A DNA stretch of 64,000 bases from Frateuria sp. Soil773 (lineage in GTDB: Bacteria; Pseudomonadota; Gammaproteobacteria; Xanthomonadales; Rhodanobacteraceae), in assembly GCF_001428405.1 (NCBI RefSeq), contig NZ_LMSL01000040.1:323418-387417 (forward strand). The letters run 5' to 3'. Below the pieces are notes generated by a model that saw nothing but the letters and a program-made list of their open reading frames with translations, did not search any database and was not told the DNA's origin. Each line of letters begins with the position of its first letter. Position 1 is the stretch's first letter. The translations under genes were made by a program, and so were the position numbers. Positions 1 through 8,251 of the stretch are shown one piece after another.

Positions 1-226
<226 letters not shown>

Positions 227-228
227 TC

Positions 229-256
229 AGATGGGGTTCTGGCCTGGCGATTCAAT
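229..256 (-). promoter_or_regulatory. Sigma-32 (heat-shock) promoter of dnaK
   Basis: Read on the minus strand, ATTGAAT (256-250) is followed after 13 bases by CCCCATCT (236-229). This fits the RpoH consensus CTTGAAA-N13-15-CCCCATNT, with a perfect -10 element and a 5/7 -35 element. The inferred transcription start lies near 222, about 50 bases before the dnaK ATG. No CIRCE inverted repeat was seen, so control by RpoH is the simplest reading. Confidence 0.75.
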
Positions 257-331
257 GCCGGCCAGGCCCCGGATGCGATTTGGTCGTCGCTGCCGGCGCG
301 CCGTTCAGGCAGGCGCCGGCGGACGGTCCGG

Positions 332-865
332 TCAGTCCTTCGCCACCGAGACCAGGGCCGGGCGCAGCAGGCGGTCGTTCAGCACGTAGCCCTTCTGCAG
401 CACGCTGACCACGGTGCCGGGCGCGACGCCCGGCGCCTCGACCATGCTCACGGCGTGGTGGCGTTCCGGGTCGAGCGGCTGGCCGAGCGGATCGATCTGC
501 GCCATGCCGTTGTTCTCGGCCACCTTCAGCAGCGATTTCAGGGTGAGGCCGATGCCCTCGCGCATCGAGGCGACGTCGCCGCCTTCGACCGCGAGGCCGC
601 TCTCCAGGCCGTCGTAGACCGGCAACAGTTCGTTCAGCAGTTTCTCGTTGGCGAACCGGCGGGCCTGCTCGAGATCGCGGTGAAGCCGGCGGCGCTGGTT
701 CTCGATCTCGGCGCGCTCACGCAGCACGGTCTCGCGCAGCTCGGCATTGCTCGCTTCCAGCTCGGCGACGCGCGCCTGCAGGCTGTCCAGTTCGCTGGCG
801 GTCGATGCGCCGGGCTGCCCTGGTTCCTGGGCCCCGCCGGGCGACTGCGGATCGTTGTTCTGCAT
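332..865 (-). CDS. grpE: Nucleotide exchange factor GrpE
   Basis: A 177-residue protein. Residues about 25-90 form a long heptad-rich coiled coil with the ENQRRRLHRDLEQARRFANE stretch typical of GrpE. The C-terminal half carries the beta-wing signature (NPERH-like PLDPERHHAVS, then GTVVSVLQKGYVLNDRLLRPALVSVA). GrpE dimers release ADP from DnaK. The first residues are acidic and disordered, as is usual. A GGAG Shine-Dalgarno lies 8 bases before the ATG at 865. It is preceded by hrcA on the same strand, 82 bp away, and followed by dnaK, the standard hrcA-grpE-dnaK order. Confidence 0.97.
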   Translation of the reverse strand: MQNNDPQSPGGAQEPGQPGASTASELDSLQARVAELEASNAELRETVLRERAEIENQRRRLHRDLEQARRFANEKLLNELLPVYDGLESGLAVEGGDVASMREGIGLTLKSLLKVAENNGMAQIDPLGQPLDPERHHAVSMVEAPGVAPGTVVSVLQKGYVLNDRLLRPALVSVAKD

Positions 866-947
866 GCATCACTCCAAACGAAAGTCCGGGCCGGCACGAA
901 TGCCGACCATTGCTGTTTTGCGGGGTAATCCCGCCTCCCGGGGCGGG

Positions 948-2009
948 TTATGAGGTCGTCGCGGCGCGATTCAAGGCATCGCTGAGCAAGCCGGCGGTGG
1001 CCTGCACCACCGGAATCACCCGCTCGTAGGCCATCCGGGTCGGCCCGATCACGCCCAGCGCGCCCAGCACCCGCCCCTGGGCGCCGTAGCTGGCGGTGAC
1101 CACGCTGCAGCCGTCGAGCGCGGTGAAGCCCGACTCCTCGCCGATGAACAGCCGCACGCCCGGCGCGCGGGCGCATACTTCCATCAGTTGCAGCAGCTCG
1201 TTCTTCTTCTGGAACGCCTCGAACAGCTCGCGCAGGCGTTCCAGGTCGGCCAGCTCCGAGTAGGCCATCAGGTTGGTCTGGCCGCTGACCAGCACGTCGT
1301 CGCCCTCGCTGTGCGGCGCGAAGGAGGCCGCCGCCAGCTCCATCGAGCTGGCCAGCAGGCGGTTCAGCTCGCCGCCGGCCTCGCGCAGTTCGCTCAGCAG
1401 GCGGGCGCGGATGTCGTCCACCCGCAGGCCGGCGAAATGGTGGTTGAGGTAGTTCGCGGCCTGCTCCAGTTCGCGGCCGTCCAGCGGCTTGGCGAGCTGC
1501 ACGATGCGGTTCTGCACCTGGTTGTCGCTGAATACCAGGATCACCAGTACCCGGGCGTCCGGCAGCGGCACGAAGTCGATGTGGCGCAGCGGGAAATCCG
1601 CCTGCCGCGGCACCGTCACCACGCCGGCGAAATGGGTCATCGCCGACAGCAGGGTGGACACGTTGCCGAGCAGGTCGCGGGTGGTGGTCGGCCCCGGCGG
1701 CAGCTCGCGCTTGAGGCGGGCCATCTCGTCGCGCGGCAGCGGCTGCAGCTCGATCAGGCTGTCCACGAACAGGCGCAGGCCTCGCGGCGTCGGGATGCGC
1801 CCGGCCGACGTATGCGGCGAGGCGACCAGGCCGGCGTCTTCCAGGTCGGCCATGATGTTGCGGATCGTCGCCGGGCTCACGTCCAGCCCGGACGAGCGCG
1901 ACAGCGTGCGCGATCCCACCGGCTCGCCGTCGGCCAGGTACTGCGCGATCAGCGTGCGCAGCAGCCGGCGGGCGCGGGCATCGAGGTCGTGGCCGTGGGA
2001 AAGAGGCAT
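948..2009 (-). CDS. hrcA: Heat-inducible transcription repressor HrcA
   Basis: 353 residues from the ATG at 2009. A start further upstream at 2141 would add 44 atypical residues and run past the probable promoter, so it was not chosen. The N-terminal winged helix-turn-helix (residues about 15-75) contains GSRTLSRSSGLDVSPATIRN and the conserved SPHTSAGRIPTPRGLRLFVD segment. The rest is the GAF-like dimerisation domain ending in GVIGPTRMAYERVIPVVQAT. HrcA represses chaperonin genes through CIRCE operators and is tuned by GroEL; no CIRCE site is visible in this window, so its target is probably elsewhere (for example groESL). It is divergent from recN and heads the hrcA-grpE unit. Confidence 0.96.
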   Translation of the reverse strand: MPLSHGHDLDARARRLLRTLIAQYLADGEPVGSRTLSRSSGLDVSPATIRNIMADLEDAGLVASPHTSAGRIPTPRGLRLFVDSLIELQPLPRDEMARLKRELPPGPTTTRDLLGNVSTLLSAMTHFAGVVTVPRQADFPLRHIDFVPLPDARVLVILVFSDNQVQNRIVQLAKPLDGRELEQAANYLNHHFAGLRVDDIRARLLSELREAGGELNRLLASSMELAAASFAPHSEGDDVLVSGQTNLMAYSELADLERLRELFEAFQKKNELLQLMEVCARAPGVRLFIGEESGFTALDGCSVVTASYGAQGRVLGALGVIGPTRMAYERVIPVVQATAGLLSDALNRAATTS

Positions 2010-2038
2010 GCGCTGTGGCAATCCGTGAGACACAAGGG

Positions 2039-2067
2039 AAATAAGGTCTGCGCGTCCCGCGCGCAAG
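2039..2067 (-). promoter_or_regulatory. Candidate sigma-32 promoter of hrcA-grpE
   Basis: On the minus strand CTTGCGC (2067-2061) is separated by 14 bases from CCTTATTT (2046-2039). The fit to CTTGAAA / CCCCATNT is partial (4/7 and 6/8), but position and spacing suit a heat-shock promoter about 30 bases before the hrcA ATG. It would exclude the longer HrcA start at 2141. Confidence 0.4.
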
Positions 2068-2133
2068 CCTTGCGGCATGATTTTGCCACAGCGCCTGCCG
2101 CTACAATCGCCCCACTCCACAACGCGCCTGCCC

Positions 2134-3807
2134 ATGCTCACTTCGCTCTACGTCCGCCATTTCGCCGTTGTCGAAGAAGCCGAGATCGCCTTCGGCCCCG
2201 GCCTCACCGTGGTCAGCGGCGAGACCGGCGCCGGCAAGTCCCTGCTGGTCGACGCCCTGATGCTGCTGGCCGGCGCCCGCGCCGACAGCGGCATGGTGCG
2301 CGCCGGCAGCGACCGCGCCGAACTGGCCGCCGAGTTCGACCTTGACGGCCTGCCCGAGGCCCGCGCCTGGCTGCAGCGCGAGGAACTGGACGAGGAAGGC
2401 GCCTGCCAGTTGCGCCGGGTGATCCGCGCCGAGGGCAGCTCGCGCGCCTGGATCAACGGCCGGCCGGCCAATGCCAGCCAGTTGGGCGAACTGGCCACCC
2501 TGCTGGTCGAGATCCACGGCCAGCACGAGCACCAGGCCCTGCTGTCGCGGGCGCACCAGCTCGACCTGCTCGACGCCTACGCCGGCAACGAGGCGCTTTC
2601 CGCCCAGGTGCGCGAACTGGCCGTGCAGTGGCGCGAGCTGGGCGCGCGCATCCGCAAGCTGAGCGGCGGCGACGACCGCGAGCAGCGCCTCGAACTGCTG
2701 CGGCACGAGCTGGGCGAACTGGAGAAATGGGCGCTGCCTCCCGCCGAGATGGCCGAGCTGGAGGCCAGCCACAAGCGGCTGGCCAATGCCGGCCGGCTTG
2801 CCGAGGGCGCCGCCGGCGTGGTCGAGCTGCTCGACGGCGACAGCGAGTTCGCCCTGCGCCGCGCGCTGGGCCGCGCCCATGCCGAGCTGGTCAAGCTGGC
2901 CGCGCTGGACGACAAGCTGGCGCCGATGCTCGAACTGCTCGACAACGCCGCGATCCAGTTGGGCGAAGCCGCCGACGGCCTCGGCCGCTACGCGCAGGAC
3001 GTCGACCTGGACCCGGACCGCTACGGCGAGGTCGATACCCACCTCACCCGCCTGCACGAGCTTTCGCGGCGCCACCGGCTGCCGGTGGCCGAGCTGCACG
3101 ACAAGCTAGGCACGCTGCAAAACGAGCTGGCCGAACTCGAAGGCGCCGGCGACGCGCTGGAACAGCTTGCCGGGCAGCGCGAGCGCCTGCAGCGCGAGTA
3201 CGCCAAGGCCGCCGCCGCGCTGAGCAAGGCCCGCACCGAGGCGGCAGCACGGCTCGGCGGCGAGGTCAGCGGCCTGATGGCCGAACTCGGCATGGCCGGC
3301 GGCGTGCTCAGGATCGAGCTGGAACCGGTGGAAGGCGCCGAGCCCGATCCGCAGGGGGGCGAGCGCTGCGAGCTGCTGGTCAGCGCCAACCCCGGCCAGC
3401 CGCCCCGCCCGCTGCGCAAGGTAGCCTCGGGCGGCGAGCTGGCCCGCATCAGCCTCGCCATCGAGGTCGCCACGCTGGGCAAGGACACGGTCGGCAGCAT
3501 GGTCTTCGACGAGGTCGACACCGGCATCGGCGGCGCCGTGGCCGAGGTGGTCGGGCAGAAGCTGCGCGCGCTCGGCGCGCAGCGTCAGGTGCTGTGCGTC
3601 ACCCACCTGCCGCAGGTCGCCGCGCAGGGCCATGCGCACCTGCGCGTGGCCAAGCACAGCGACGGCGGCAGCACCCGCACGCAGATCGAGAAGCTGGACG
3701 GCAACGGCCGCCGCGACGAGCTGGCGCGCATGCTCGGCGGCGTCGAGATCACCCGCGAGACGCGGGCGCACGCCAAGCAGATGCTGGAACGCGCGCAGAC
3801 CGCCTGA
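2134..3807 (+). CDS. recN: DNA repair protein RecN (SMC-like ATPase)
   Basis: 557 residues from the ATG at 2134, close to the family length of about 555; an upstream ATG at 2077 adds 19 unconserved residues. Walker A is GETGAGKS (29-36). A long coiled-coil arm spans about 150-400. The ABC signature region KVASGGELARISLAIEV and the Walker B stretch MVFDEVDTGIGG follow, then CVTHLPQVAAQ with the switch histidine. RecN is a cohesin-like factor recruited to double-strand breaks that promotes RecA-dependent recombination. It is transcribed divergently from hrcA. A TACAAT hexamer at 2102-2107 could be its -10 element, but no good -35 is present and no LexA box was recognised. Confidence 0.97.
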   Translation: MLTSLYVRHFAVVEEAEIAFGPGLTVVSGETGAGKSLLVDALMLLAGARADSGMVRAGSDRAELAAEFDLDGLPEARAWLQREELDEEGACQLRRVIRAEGSSRAWINGRPANASQLGELATLLVEIHGQHEHQALLSRAHQLDLLDAYAGNEALSAQVRELAVQWRELGARIRKLSGGDDREQRLELLRHELGELEKWALPPAEMAELEASHKRLANAGRLAEGAAGVVELLDGDSEFALRRALGRAHAELVKLAALDDKLAPMLELLDNAAIQLGEAADGLGRYAQDVDLDPDRYGEVDTHLTRLHELSRRHRLPVAELHDKLGTLQNELAELEGAGDALEQLAGQRERLQREYAKAAAALSKARTEAAARLGGEVSGLMAELGMAGGVLRIELEPVEGAEPDPQGGERCELLVSANPGQPPRPLRKVASGGELARISLAIEVATLGKDTVGSMVFDEVDTGIGGAVAEVVGQKLRALGAQRQVLCVTHLPQVAAQGHAHLRVAKHSDGGSTRTQIEKLDGNGRRDELARMLGGVEITRETRAHAKQMLERAQTA

Positions 3808-3894
3808 CCGCCGGCCCGGCCGGATCGAAAGCCCACTCGAACCCGCCTGCCCGCCCGGCCCGGCGACCCGCCATGGCCGGCCCCTGCCGTCTGG

Positions 3895-4536
3895 TCAGCC
3901 CTTCTTCCGCTCGGACAGCAGGCCGCGCTCGCTGGCCATGCGGTAGAGGTCCAGTTCCGAGCCGGCGCCGAGCTTGCCCATCAGGCTGGCCCGGTGGATG
4001 TAGATCGTCTTCTGCCCCACGCCCAGCTCCGCCGCCACCTGCTTGGGCGCCCGGCCGGCGGCCAGCAGCAGGAATACCTCGCGCTCGCGCGCGGTCAGCC
4101 GGTTGATCGGGTCGAGCTCCTCGCTCGGGCGCTCGGCGCGGCGCTGGCGCAGGTCCGAGCTCAGGAAGCATTCGCCCTGCATCACCGTGCGCAACCCCGC
4201 CACCAGTTCCTCCGGCGCCACGCCCTTGGTCACGTAGCCGCTCGCGCCGCGCCGCAGCGCTTCGGACACGTAGGGCTCGCCGTCGTGCATGCTCAGCACC
4301 ACGATCCGCGTCGCCGGGGCCACGCTGAGCAGGTGCTCGATCAGCGGCAGGCCGCTGCCGTCGGGCAGCGACAGGTCCAGCGCTACGAGATCGGGCCGGC
4401 TCTGGTTGACCGCCTCCACCGCGTCGTCGGCCGAGCGGCATTCGGCGATCACCTCCAGGTCGGGCTCCATCTCGATCAGGCGCTTGAAACCCTCCCTGAC
4501 GATGGCGTGGTCGTCGACTAGAACGATGCTGTACAT
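3895..4536 (-). CDS. LuxR/UhpA-family DNA-binding response regulator
   Basis: 213 residues with the ATG at 4536. The receiver domain (1-120) has the acidic pair D8-D9, phospho-acceptor D54 in LVALDLSLPD, and K104 in GYVTKG. The C-terminal GerE helix-turn-helix (about 148-205) reads LTAREREVFLLLAAGRAPK, then TIYIHRASLMGKLG, which resembles UhpA more than NarL; GacA/UvrY is in the same superfamily. It is divergent from a MASE1 histidine kinase gene only about 50 bp away, so the two form a pair. A plausible target is the small-RNA gene at 6255-6443, which carries a GacA-box-like palindrome; that link is inference. Confidence 0.93.
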   Translation of the reverse strand: MYSIVLVDDHAIVREGFKRLIEMEPDLEVIAECRSADDAVEAVNQSRPDLVALDLSLPDGSGLPLIEHLLSVAPATRIVVLSMHDGEPYVSEALRRGASGYVTKGVAPEELVAGLRTVMQGECFLSSDLRQRRAERPSEELDPINRLTAREREVFLLLAAGRAPKQVAAELGVGQKTIYIHRASLMGKLGAGSELDLYRMASERGLLSERKKG

Positions 4537-4587
4537 GCGTGGAACCTGGCGGGTGTATCGACTCGATCGTTGTGACGAGCATCGCAC

Positions 4588-6201
4588 ATGTACCATCCGC
4601 GCATGCAATCGAAATCACTTTCGCTGCCGGATTCCGGCTTCGTGCTGGGCCTCGCCTATGCGCTGCTTTGGCTGCTGCTGCAGTCCACCGAGCAGCCGTT
4701 CTGGATGCTGCCCTTCGGCCTGCGCTTCGGCGCCCTGCTGATCGCCCCGTTGCGCCACTGGCCCTGGCTGATCGGCATGGAACTGGCCGTCACGGCCGCC
4801 GTCGACTGGCATACCGGCATGCCGATGGGCTGGATGGAGTTCCTCATCGGCGACCTGCCCGAACCGCTCACCGTGGCCGCCGGGCTCTGGCTGCTGCGCC
4901 GCGCGAACCTCCACGCCAGCCTGCGCGACCCGGAAGACGCGACCCGCCTGCTGCTCTCCGCCGTACTGATCGTGGCGGCCAACGCCGCCGTGGACGCCGT
5001 GCTGCTGGCCCTGATCCACCACGCCTCCTCGTCCGGCATGATGATCCAGATGCTGGGCCGCGAGCTGCTCAGCAACTACCTCGGCATCTTGCTGATCGCG
5101 CCCCTGCTGATCATGCTGCTGCGCGCGCCGCCGACCCGCAAGGCGCTGGCCGCCCTGCTGATGGACGGCATGCTGGTGATGCTGCCGGCTATCGCCATTT
5201 TGCTGATCCTGTTCCGCCATGCCGCGCCGCAGCCGGAGTTCGCCCGGGTGCTGGCGCTGGCCCCGGTGCTGTTCTTCGCCTTCCGGCACGGCTGGCGCGG
5301 CGCCGTGTTGTCCCTGCTGGTGTCGAGCCTGGCGGTGGCCCTGGCCGACTTCCAGTCCAAGCACGGGCCGCAGAACGCGGCCGGTTACCTGTTCCTCGCC
5401 GTGGCCGGCACCGGCGCGCTGATGCTCGGTTCGGCCACCGACGCCCTGCGCCGCAGCAGCGAGCGGGTCGCCGAGCAGAACGTTTACCTGGGCGCGGTCA
5501 ACCGCCGGCTCGACCAGCTCGCCCGGCAACTGCGCGACGCCGCGCGCGGCAACCTGCAGGCCGAGGAAAACCAGCGCCGCCACATGGCCGCCGAACTGCA
5601 CGACGAACTGGGCCAGAACATCACCGCCATCCAGACCCACGTGAAACTGGCGCAGGCCCGCCTGCGCAGCGCCGGCATGGAGGACATCAGCACCTCGATC
5701 AACACCATCCTGGGCTACATGCGGCGTGCCCTGCACCGCCTGCTGGACGACCTGCGCCCGGCCGTGCTGGACGAGTTCGGTCTGCTGCGCGCCCTCGACG
5801 AGGGTCCGATCCGCGACCTGCTGAGCACGGCCGGCCTCGCCTACCACACCGAGATGCACGGCGATCCCCGGCTGCTGGACGAGGACACCCGTACCGCCAT
5901 CTACCGCCTGGCCCAGGAGAGCGCGACCAATGCCGTGAAGCACGCCCAGGCCAGCGAATTCCGCCTGCGCCTGCGCATCGGCGAACGCCACGGGACCGCC
6001 CTGGCCCTGCTCGACATCCGCGACGACGGCGTGGGTCTGCCCGACCGCCTGCCCCGCGACGGCCGGGGGTTGCAGGGCATGCGCGACCGGGTCACCTCGC
6101 TGGGCGGCCTGTTCAGGCTGCGGCCCGATCGCAAGGGCGTGCACCTGCGGGTTTTGCTGCGAAGCAGCAATACCAGTGCGGATATCAATCGGCTGGCATA
6201 G
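4588..6201 (+). CDS. MASE1-type sensor histidine kinase (UhpB-like)
   Basis: About 537 residues. Residues about 10-290 are eight or so hydrophobic segments (for example LGLAYALLWLLLQS and LLLSAVLIVAANAAVDAVLL) in the style of MASE1 sensor domains. A short coiled-coil linker follows. The HisKA_3 dimerisation box is RRHMAAELHDELGQNITAIQ with the phospho-histidine near H338, and the HATPase domain has the N-box QESATNAVKHAQ and the G-box DDGVGLPDR. An alternative start at 4603 would drop five residues. It is the expected cognate kinase of the divergent response regulator; its signal is unknown. The stop codon lies 22 bp before the palindrome that precedes the small RNA. Confidence 0.92.
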   Translation: MYHPRMQSKSLSLPDSGFVLGLAYALLWLLLQSTEQPFWMLPFGLRFGALLIAPLRHWPWLIGMELAVTAAVDWHTGMPMGWMEFLIGDLPEPLTVAAGLWLLRRANLHASLRDPEDATRLLLSAVLIVAANAAVDAVLLALIHHASSSGMMIQMLGRELLSNYLGILLIAPLLIMLLRAPPTRKALAALLMDGMLVMLPAIAILLILFRHAAPQPEFARVLALAPVLFFAFRHGWRGAVLSLLVSSLAVALADFQSKHGPQNAAGYLFLAVAGTGALMLGSATDALRRSSERVAEQNVYLGAVNRRLDQLARQLRDAARGNLQAEENQRRHMAAELHDELGQNITAIQTHVKLAQARLRSAGMEDISTSINTILGYMRRALHRLLDDLRPAVLDEFGLLRALDEGPIRDLLSTAGLAYHTEMHGDPRLLDEDTRTAIYRLAQESATNAVKHAQASEFRLRLRIGERHGTALALLDIRDDGVGLPDRLPRDGRGLQGMRDRVTSLGGLFRLRPDRKGVHLRVLLRSSNTSADINRLA

Positions 6202-6222
6202 GAATTTTTCCAATACCGCCGG

Positions 6223-6240
6223 CGTAAACACTTCGTTACG
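6223..6240 (+). promoter_or_regulatory. GacA-box-like palindrome upstream of the small RNA
   Basis: CGTAAACACTTCGTTACG has arms CGTAA and TTACG separated by 8 bases. The GacA upstream activating sequence TGTAAG-N6-CTTACA has the same GTAA-N8-TTAC geometry. In pseudomonads such boxes control rsmX/Y/Z. Here the palindrome ends about 15-30 bases before the inferred RNA start, much closer than in Pseudomonas, so it may overlap the promoter. Confidence 0.5.
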
Positions 6241-6254
6241 CTTTCTCCATCGAT

Positions 6255-6443
6255 GTGGGGGAGCCGCCATCGCAAGATGGTGTGCCGAAGTTACCGTGGG
6301 GACGGTAGCTTCGAAGAACGGCAGGAAGCCGTTCCGCCGGTATCAGGATGCACCCGGGCACCGCGAGCAATTCGCACTGCCGGCGCATCACGGATCACCG
6401 GATCAGCCGTGGGTGGACAGGAGTCCTCCCGCGGCTTTTTTTT
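6255..6443 (+). ncRNA. Candidate RsmZ/CsrB-like RsmA-sequestering small RNA
   Basis: A non-coding stretch between the kinase gene and fur, about 190 nt, folds on paper into successive hairpins that show GGA in the loop. Hairpin 1: CCATC/GATGG around GCAA (6267-6280). Hairpin 2: an 11-bp stem 6286-6296/6303-6313 with loop UGGGGA. Hairpin 3: 6316-6322/6328-6334 with loop AGGAA. Hairpin 4: 6337-6357 exposing CAGGAUG. A final terminator hairpin has AGGA at its tip. Eight GGA triplets occur in total. Multiple GGA-loop hairpins plus a terminator are the hallmark of CsrB/RsmZ RNAs, which titrate the translational repressor CsrA/RsmA. No primary-sequence match to a named family was recognised; the 5-prime end is estimated. 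Confidence 0.7.
6405..6443 (+). terminator. Rho-independent terminator of the small RNA
   Basis: Outer stem AGCCGTGGG (6405-6413) pairs with CCCGCGGCT (6428-6436) with one G-U pair; inner stem GGAC/GTCC (6415-6418/6423-6426) closes an AGGA loop. Eight thymines (6436-6443) follow. It may also end read-through from the histidine kinase gene. Confidence 0.9.
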
Positions 6444-6499
6444 ATGCCTGTCCTTCCGCTTTCCGCCCAGGCCGGCCTTGCGCCGGCGCGGCGCGTCCG

Positions 6500-6913
6500 T
6501 CACTTGCGCGGCTTGGGCCTCACGTACAGCACCAGGCTGTGGTCCTCGATCACGTACCCGTGCTTGGCCGCGATCTCGTGCTGGAGGCGCTCGATCTCCT
6601 CGCTGACGAACTCGATCACCTTTCCGCTGTCCACATCGATCATGTGGTCGTGGTGCTTGCCGCGATCCAGCTCGTAGACGGCCTGCCCGCCCTCGAAGTT
6701 GTGCTTGACGACGATGCCGGCCGCCTCGAACTGGGTCAGCACCCGGTAGACGGTCGCCAGGCCGATGTCTTCCTGGTCCGCAAGCAGCCTCTTGTAGACG
6801 TCCTCGGCGGTGAGGTGGTGAGCGTCCTCCTCCTCGAAGATCTGCAGGATCCGCATGCGGGGATGGGTCACCTTGAGGCCGACCCGGCGCAGTTCTTTGG
6901 TTTCCTGTTCCAT
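6500..6913 (-). CDS. fur: Ferric uptake regulator Fur
   Basis: 137 residues. The N-terminal winged helix holds KVTHPRMRILQIFEE and GLATVYRVLTQFEAAGIVVKH. Metal ligands are in KHHDHMIDVDSGKVIEF and the C-terminal HGYVIEDHSLVLYV. The CxxC found after the HHDH motif in E. coli Fur is replaced here by VDSG, so the structural zinc pair is missing; the same is true of Pseudomonas Fur, so this is a family variant and not a defect. Fur represses iron-uptake genes when loaded with Fe2+. It is divergent from bamE, the conserved arrangement in this group. Confidence 0.97.
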   Translation of the reverse strand: MEQETKELRRVGLKVTHPRMRILQIFEEEDAHHLTAEDVYKRLLADQEDIGLATVYRVLTQFEAAGIVVKHNFEGGQAVYELDRGKHHDHMIDVDSGKVIEFVSEEIERLQHEIAAKHGYVIEDHSLVLYVRPKPRK

Positions 6914-6992
6914 CTCATCTACTCCGCACGCAACGGCGCTGTCAGGCCGTTAGTGTATCATCCGACACCTTCACGATCGGGACGCAAGACGC

Positions 6993-7466
6993 ATGCAAAA
7001 GCTGATTCGCACGCTGGGTTTCGCCATGCTGGCCTTCTCGCTGGCAAGCTGCCGCCTGGTTTACGTTCCCGACGTGCAGCAAGGCAACCTGCTCGACAAG
7101 AAAGTCGTGGACCAGTTGCAGCCCGGCATGTCCAAGCACCAGGTGCTGGTGCTGATGGGCACGCCCTCGGTCGCCACGCCGTTCGACCAGAACCGCTGGG
7201 ACTACGTTTCCACCCAGCAGCACCGCGGCGGCCCGATCAAGGTGCGCACCTATACGCTGACCTTCAACAACGACACCCTGGTCCGCACCGAGGGCGACTT
7301 CTTCGCCCAGGACGCCCAGCAGATGGTCAAGGACAGCAAGAAGTACCACGCCAGCTACCCGGTGGACGAGACCGAGGGCGACAAGAGCAAGTCCAAGGAC
7401 GACTCCAGCTCGAAGGACGGCGGCTTCGGCTCCGGCACCAGCACCGACGACAAGGGCGGCAACTGA
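6993..7466 (+). CDS. bamE: Outer membrane assembly lipoprotein BamE (SmpA)
   Basis: 157 residues. A lipoprotein signal peptide ends at LASC with the lipidated C20. The SmpA/OmlA domain follows (residues about 25-110): VVDQLQPGMSKHQVLVLMGTPSVATPFDQNRWDY and YTLTFNNDTLVRTEGDF. BamE is a small lipoprotein of the BAM complex that inserts beta-barrels into the outer membrane. The last 40 residues are a low-complexity Lys/Asp/Ser/Gly tail not found in E. coli BamE. The gene is divergent from fur and convergent with rnfH. Confidence 0.95.
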   Translation: MQKLIRTLGFAMLAFSLASCRLVYVPDVQQGNLLDKKVVDQLQPGMSKHQVLVLMGTPSVATPFDQNRWDYVSTQQHRGGPIKVRTYTLTFNNDTLVRTEGDFFAQDAQQMVKDSKKYHASYPVDETEGDKSKSKDDSSSKDGGFGSGTSTDDKGGN

Positions 7467-7473
7467 GCCGGCT

Positions 7474-7749
7474 TCAGCCGCCGGCACGCCGGCGGCGCGC
7501 TTCCTTGGGATCGAGGGCCAGCGGCCGGTAGAGTTCGATCCGGTCGCCCGTGCGAACCGCCTGCTGCGGCGTGACCCGCCGCGAGAAGATGCCCGCCCGG
7601 TCCGGATCGACCAAGCCCGGACAGTCGTGCGCCAGGCCGGAGGCCGCGATCGCGTCGGCCACCGTCGCGCCGGCGGGCAGGGTCACCCGACGCAGCAGTT
7701 GCCTGTCCGGCAGGGCCAGCACCACCTCGACGGCCAGCGGCTCATCCAT
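7474..7749 (-). CDS. rnfH: RnfH family ubiquitin-like protein
   Basis: 91 residues from the ATG at 7749. It reads [20 protein letters not shown], then [16 protein letters not shown] and [37 protein letters not shown], the beta-grasp fold and the conserved C-terminal YRPLxxDPKxxRR motif of RnfH (UPF0125). Its molecular role is not settled in the family. Its start overlaps the end of ratA by 8 bases, the usual ratA-rnfH coupling. It converges with bamE. Confidence 0.92.
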   Translation of the reverse strand: MDEPLAVEVVLALPDRQLLRRVTLPAGATVADAIAASGLAHDCPGLVDPDRAGIFSRRVTPQQAVRTGDRIELYRPLALDPKEARRRRAGG

Positions 7750-8188
7750 AGGTACGCTCCGCCTCGCGGCCGAAATCGTCGACCATGCGGCTGGCAAGCC
7801 CTTGGAAACCGAGCTTGATCGCCCCGCCTCCCAGCCACCCGGCGTAGTCGAGATCGAGCGCGAAGGCGATCTTGCAGCCGCTCTCGCCGAGCGGCGTGAA
7901 GCTCCACAGCCCCTCCAGGCTGCGGAACGGCCCGTCGACCAGGCTCATCTGCAGCCGATGCGGCCGCTCCACCGTGTTGCGGGTGGTGAAGCTCGGGTTG
8001 AAGCCGGCGAACTTGAGATCCAGCCTGGCCACGACCATATCGCCCTCGCGCTGCAGTACCTGCGCCCCGGAACACCAGGCGAAGCGCTTTGGGTATGCTT
8101 CGACGTCGTTGACCAGATCGAACATTTGCGCCGGCGTATACCTCACCAGCGCGCTGCGGCGGATTTCGATCACGGCAATCTCTTCCAA
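7742..8188 (-). CDS. ratA: RatA / coenzyme Q-binding START-like protein
   Basis: 148 residues. The SRPBCC/COQ10 fold is evident: [40 protein letters not shown], then [19 protein letters not shown] and [20 protein letters not shown]. Members are described either as a ribosome-association toxin or as a quinone chaperone needed for respiration; sequence alone does not decide. It lies directly upstream of rnfH and divergent from smpB with 63 bp between starts, the standard neighbourhood. Confidence 0.93.
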   Translation of the reverse strand: MEEIAVIEIRRSALVRYTPAQMFDLVNDVEAYPKRFAWCSGAQVLQREGDMVVARLDLKFAGFNPSFTTRNTVERPHRLQMSLVDGPFRSLEGLWSFTPLGESGCKIAFALDLDYAGWLGGGAIKLGFQGLASRMVDDFGREAERTYG

Positions 8189-8251
8189 TCACTTCGGGCC
8201 AGGCCCCTCAGGCCGGACCTGCACAGGGCAACGAGCCCAAGTTTAACGGAC

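Noticed and set aside
2010-2133. A CIRCE operator before hrcA
   Set aside because: No TTAGCACTC-N9-GAGTGCTAA-like inverted repeat is present on either strand.
6500-6913. Loss of the Fur CxxC pair as a sign of a defective gene
   Set aside because: Pseudomonas Fur also lacks it, and the other metal ligands are intact.
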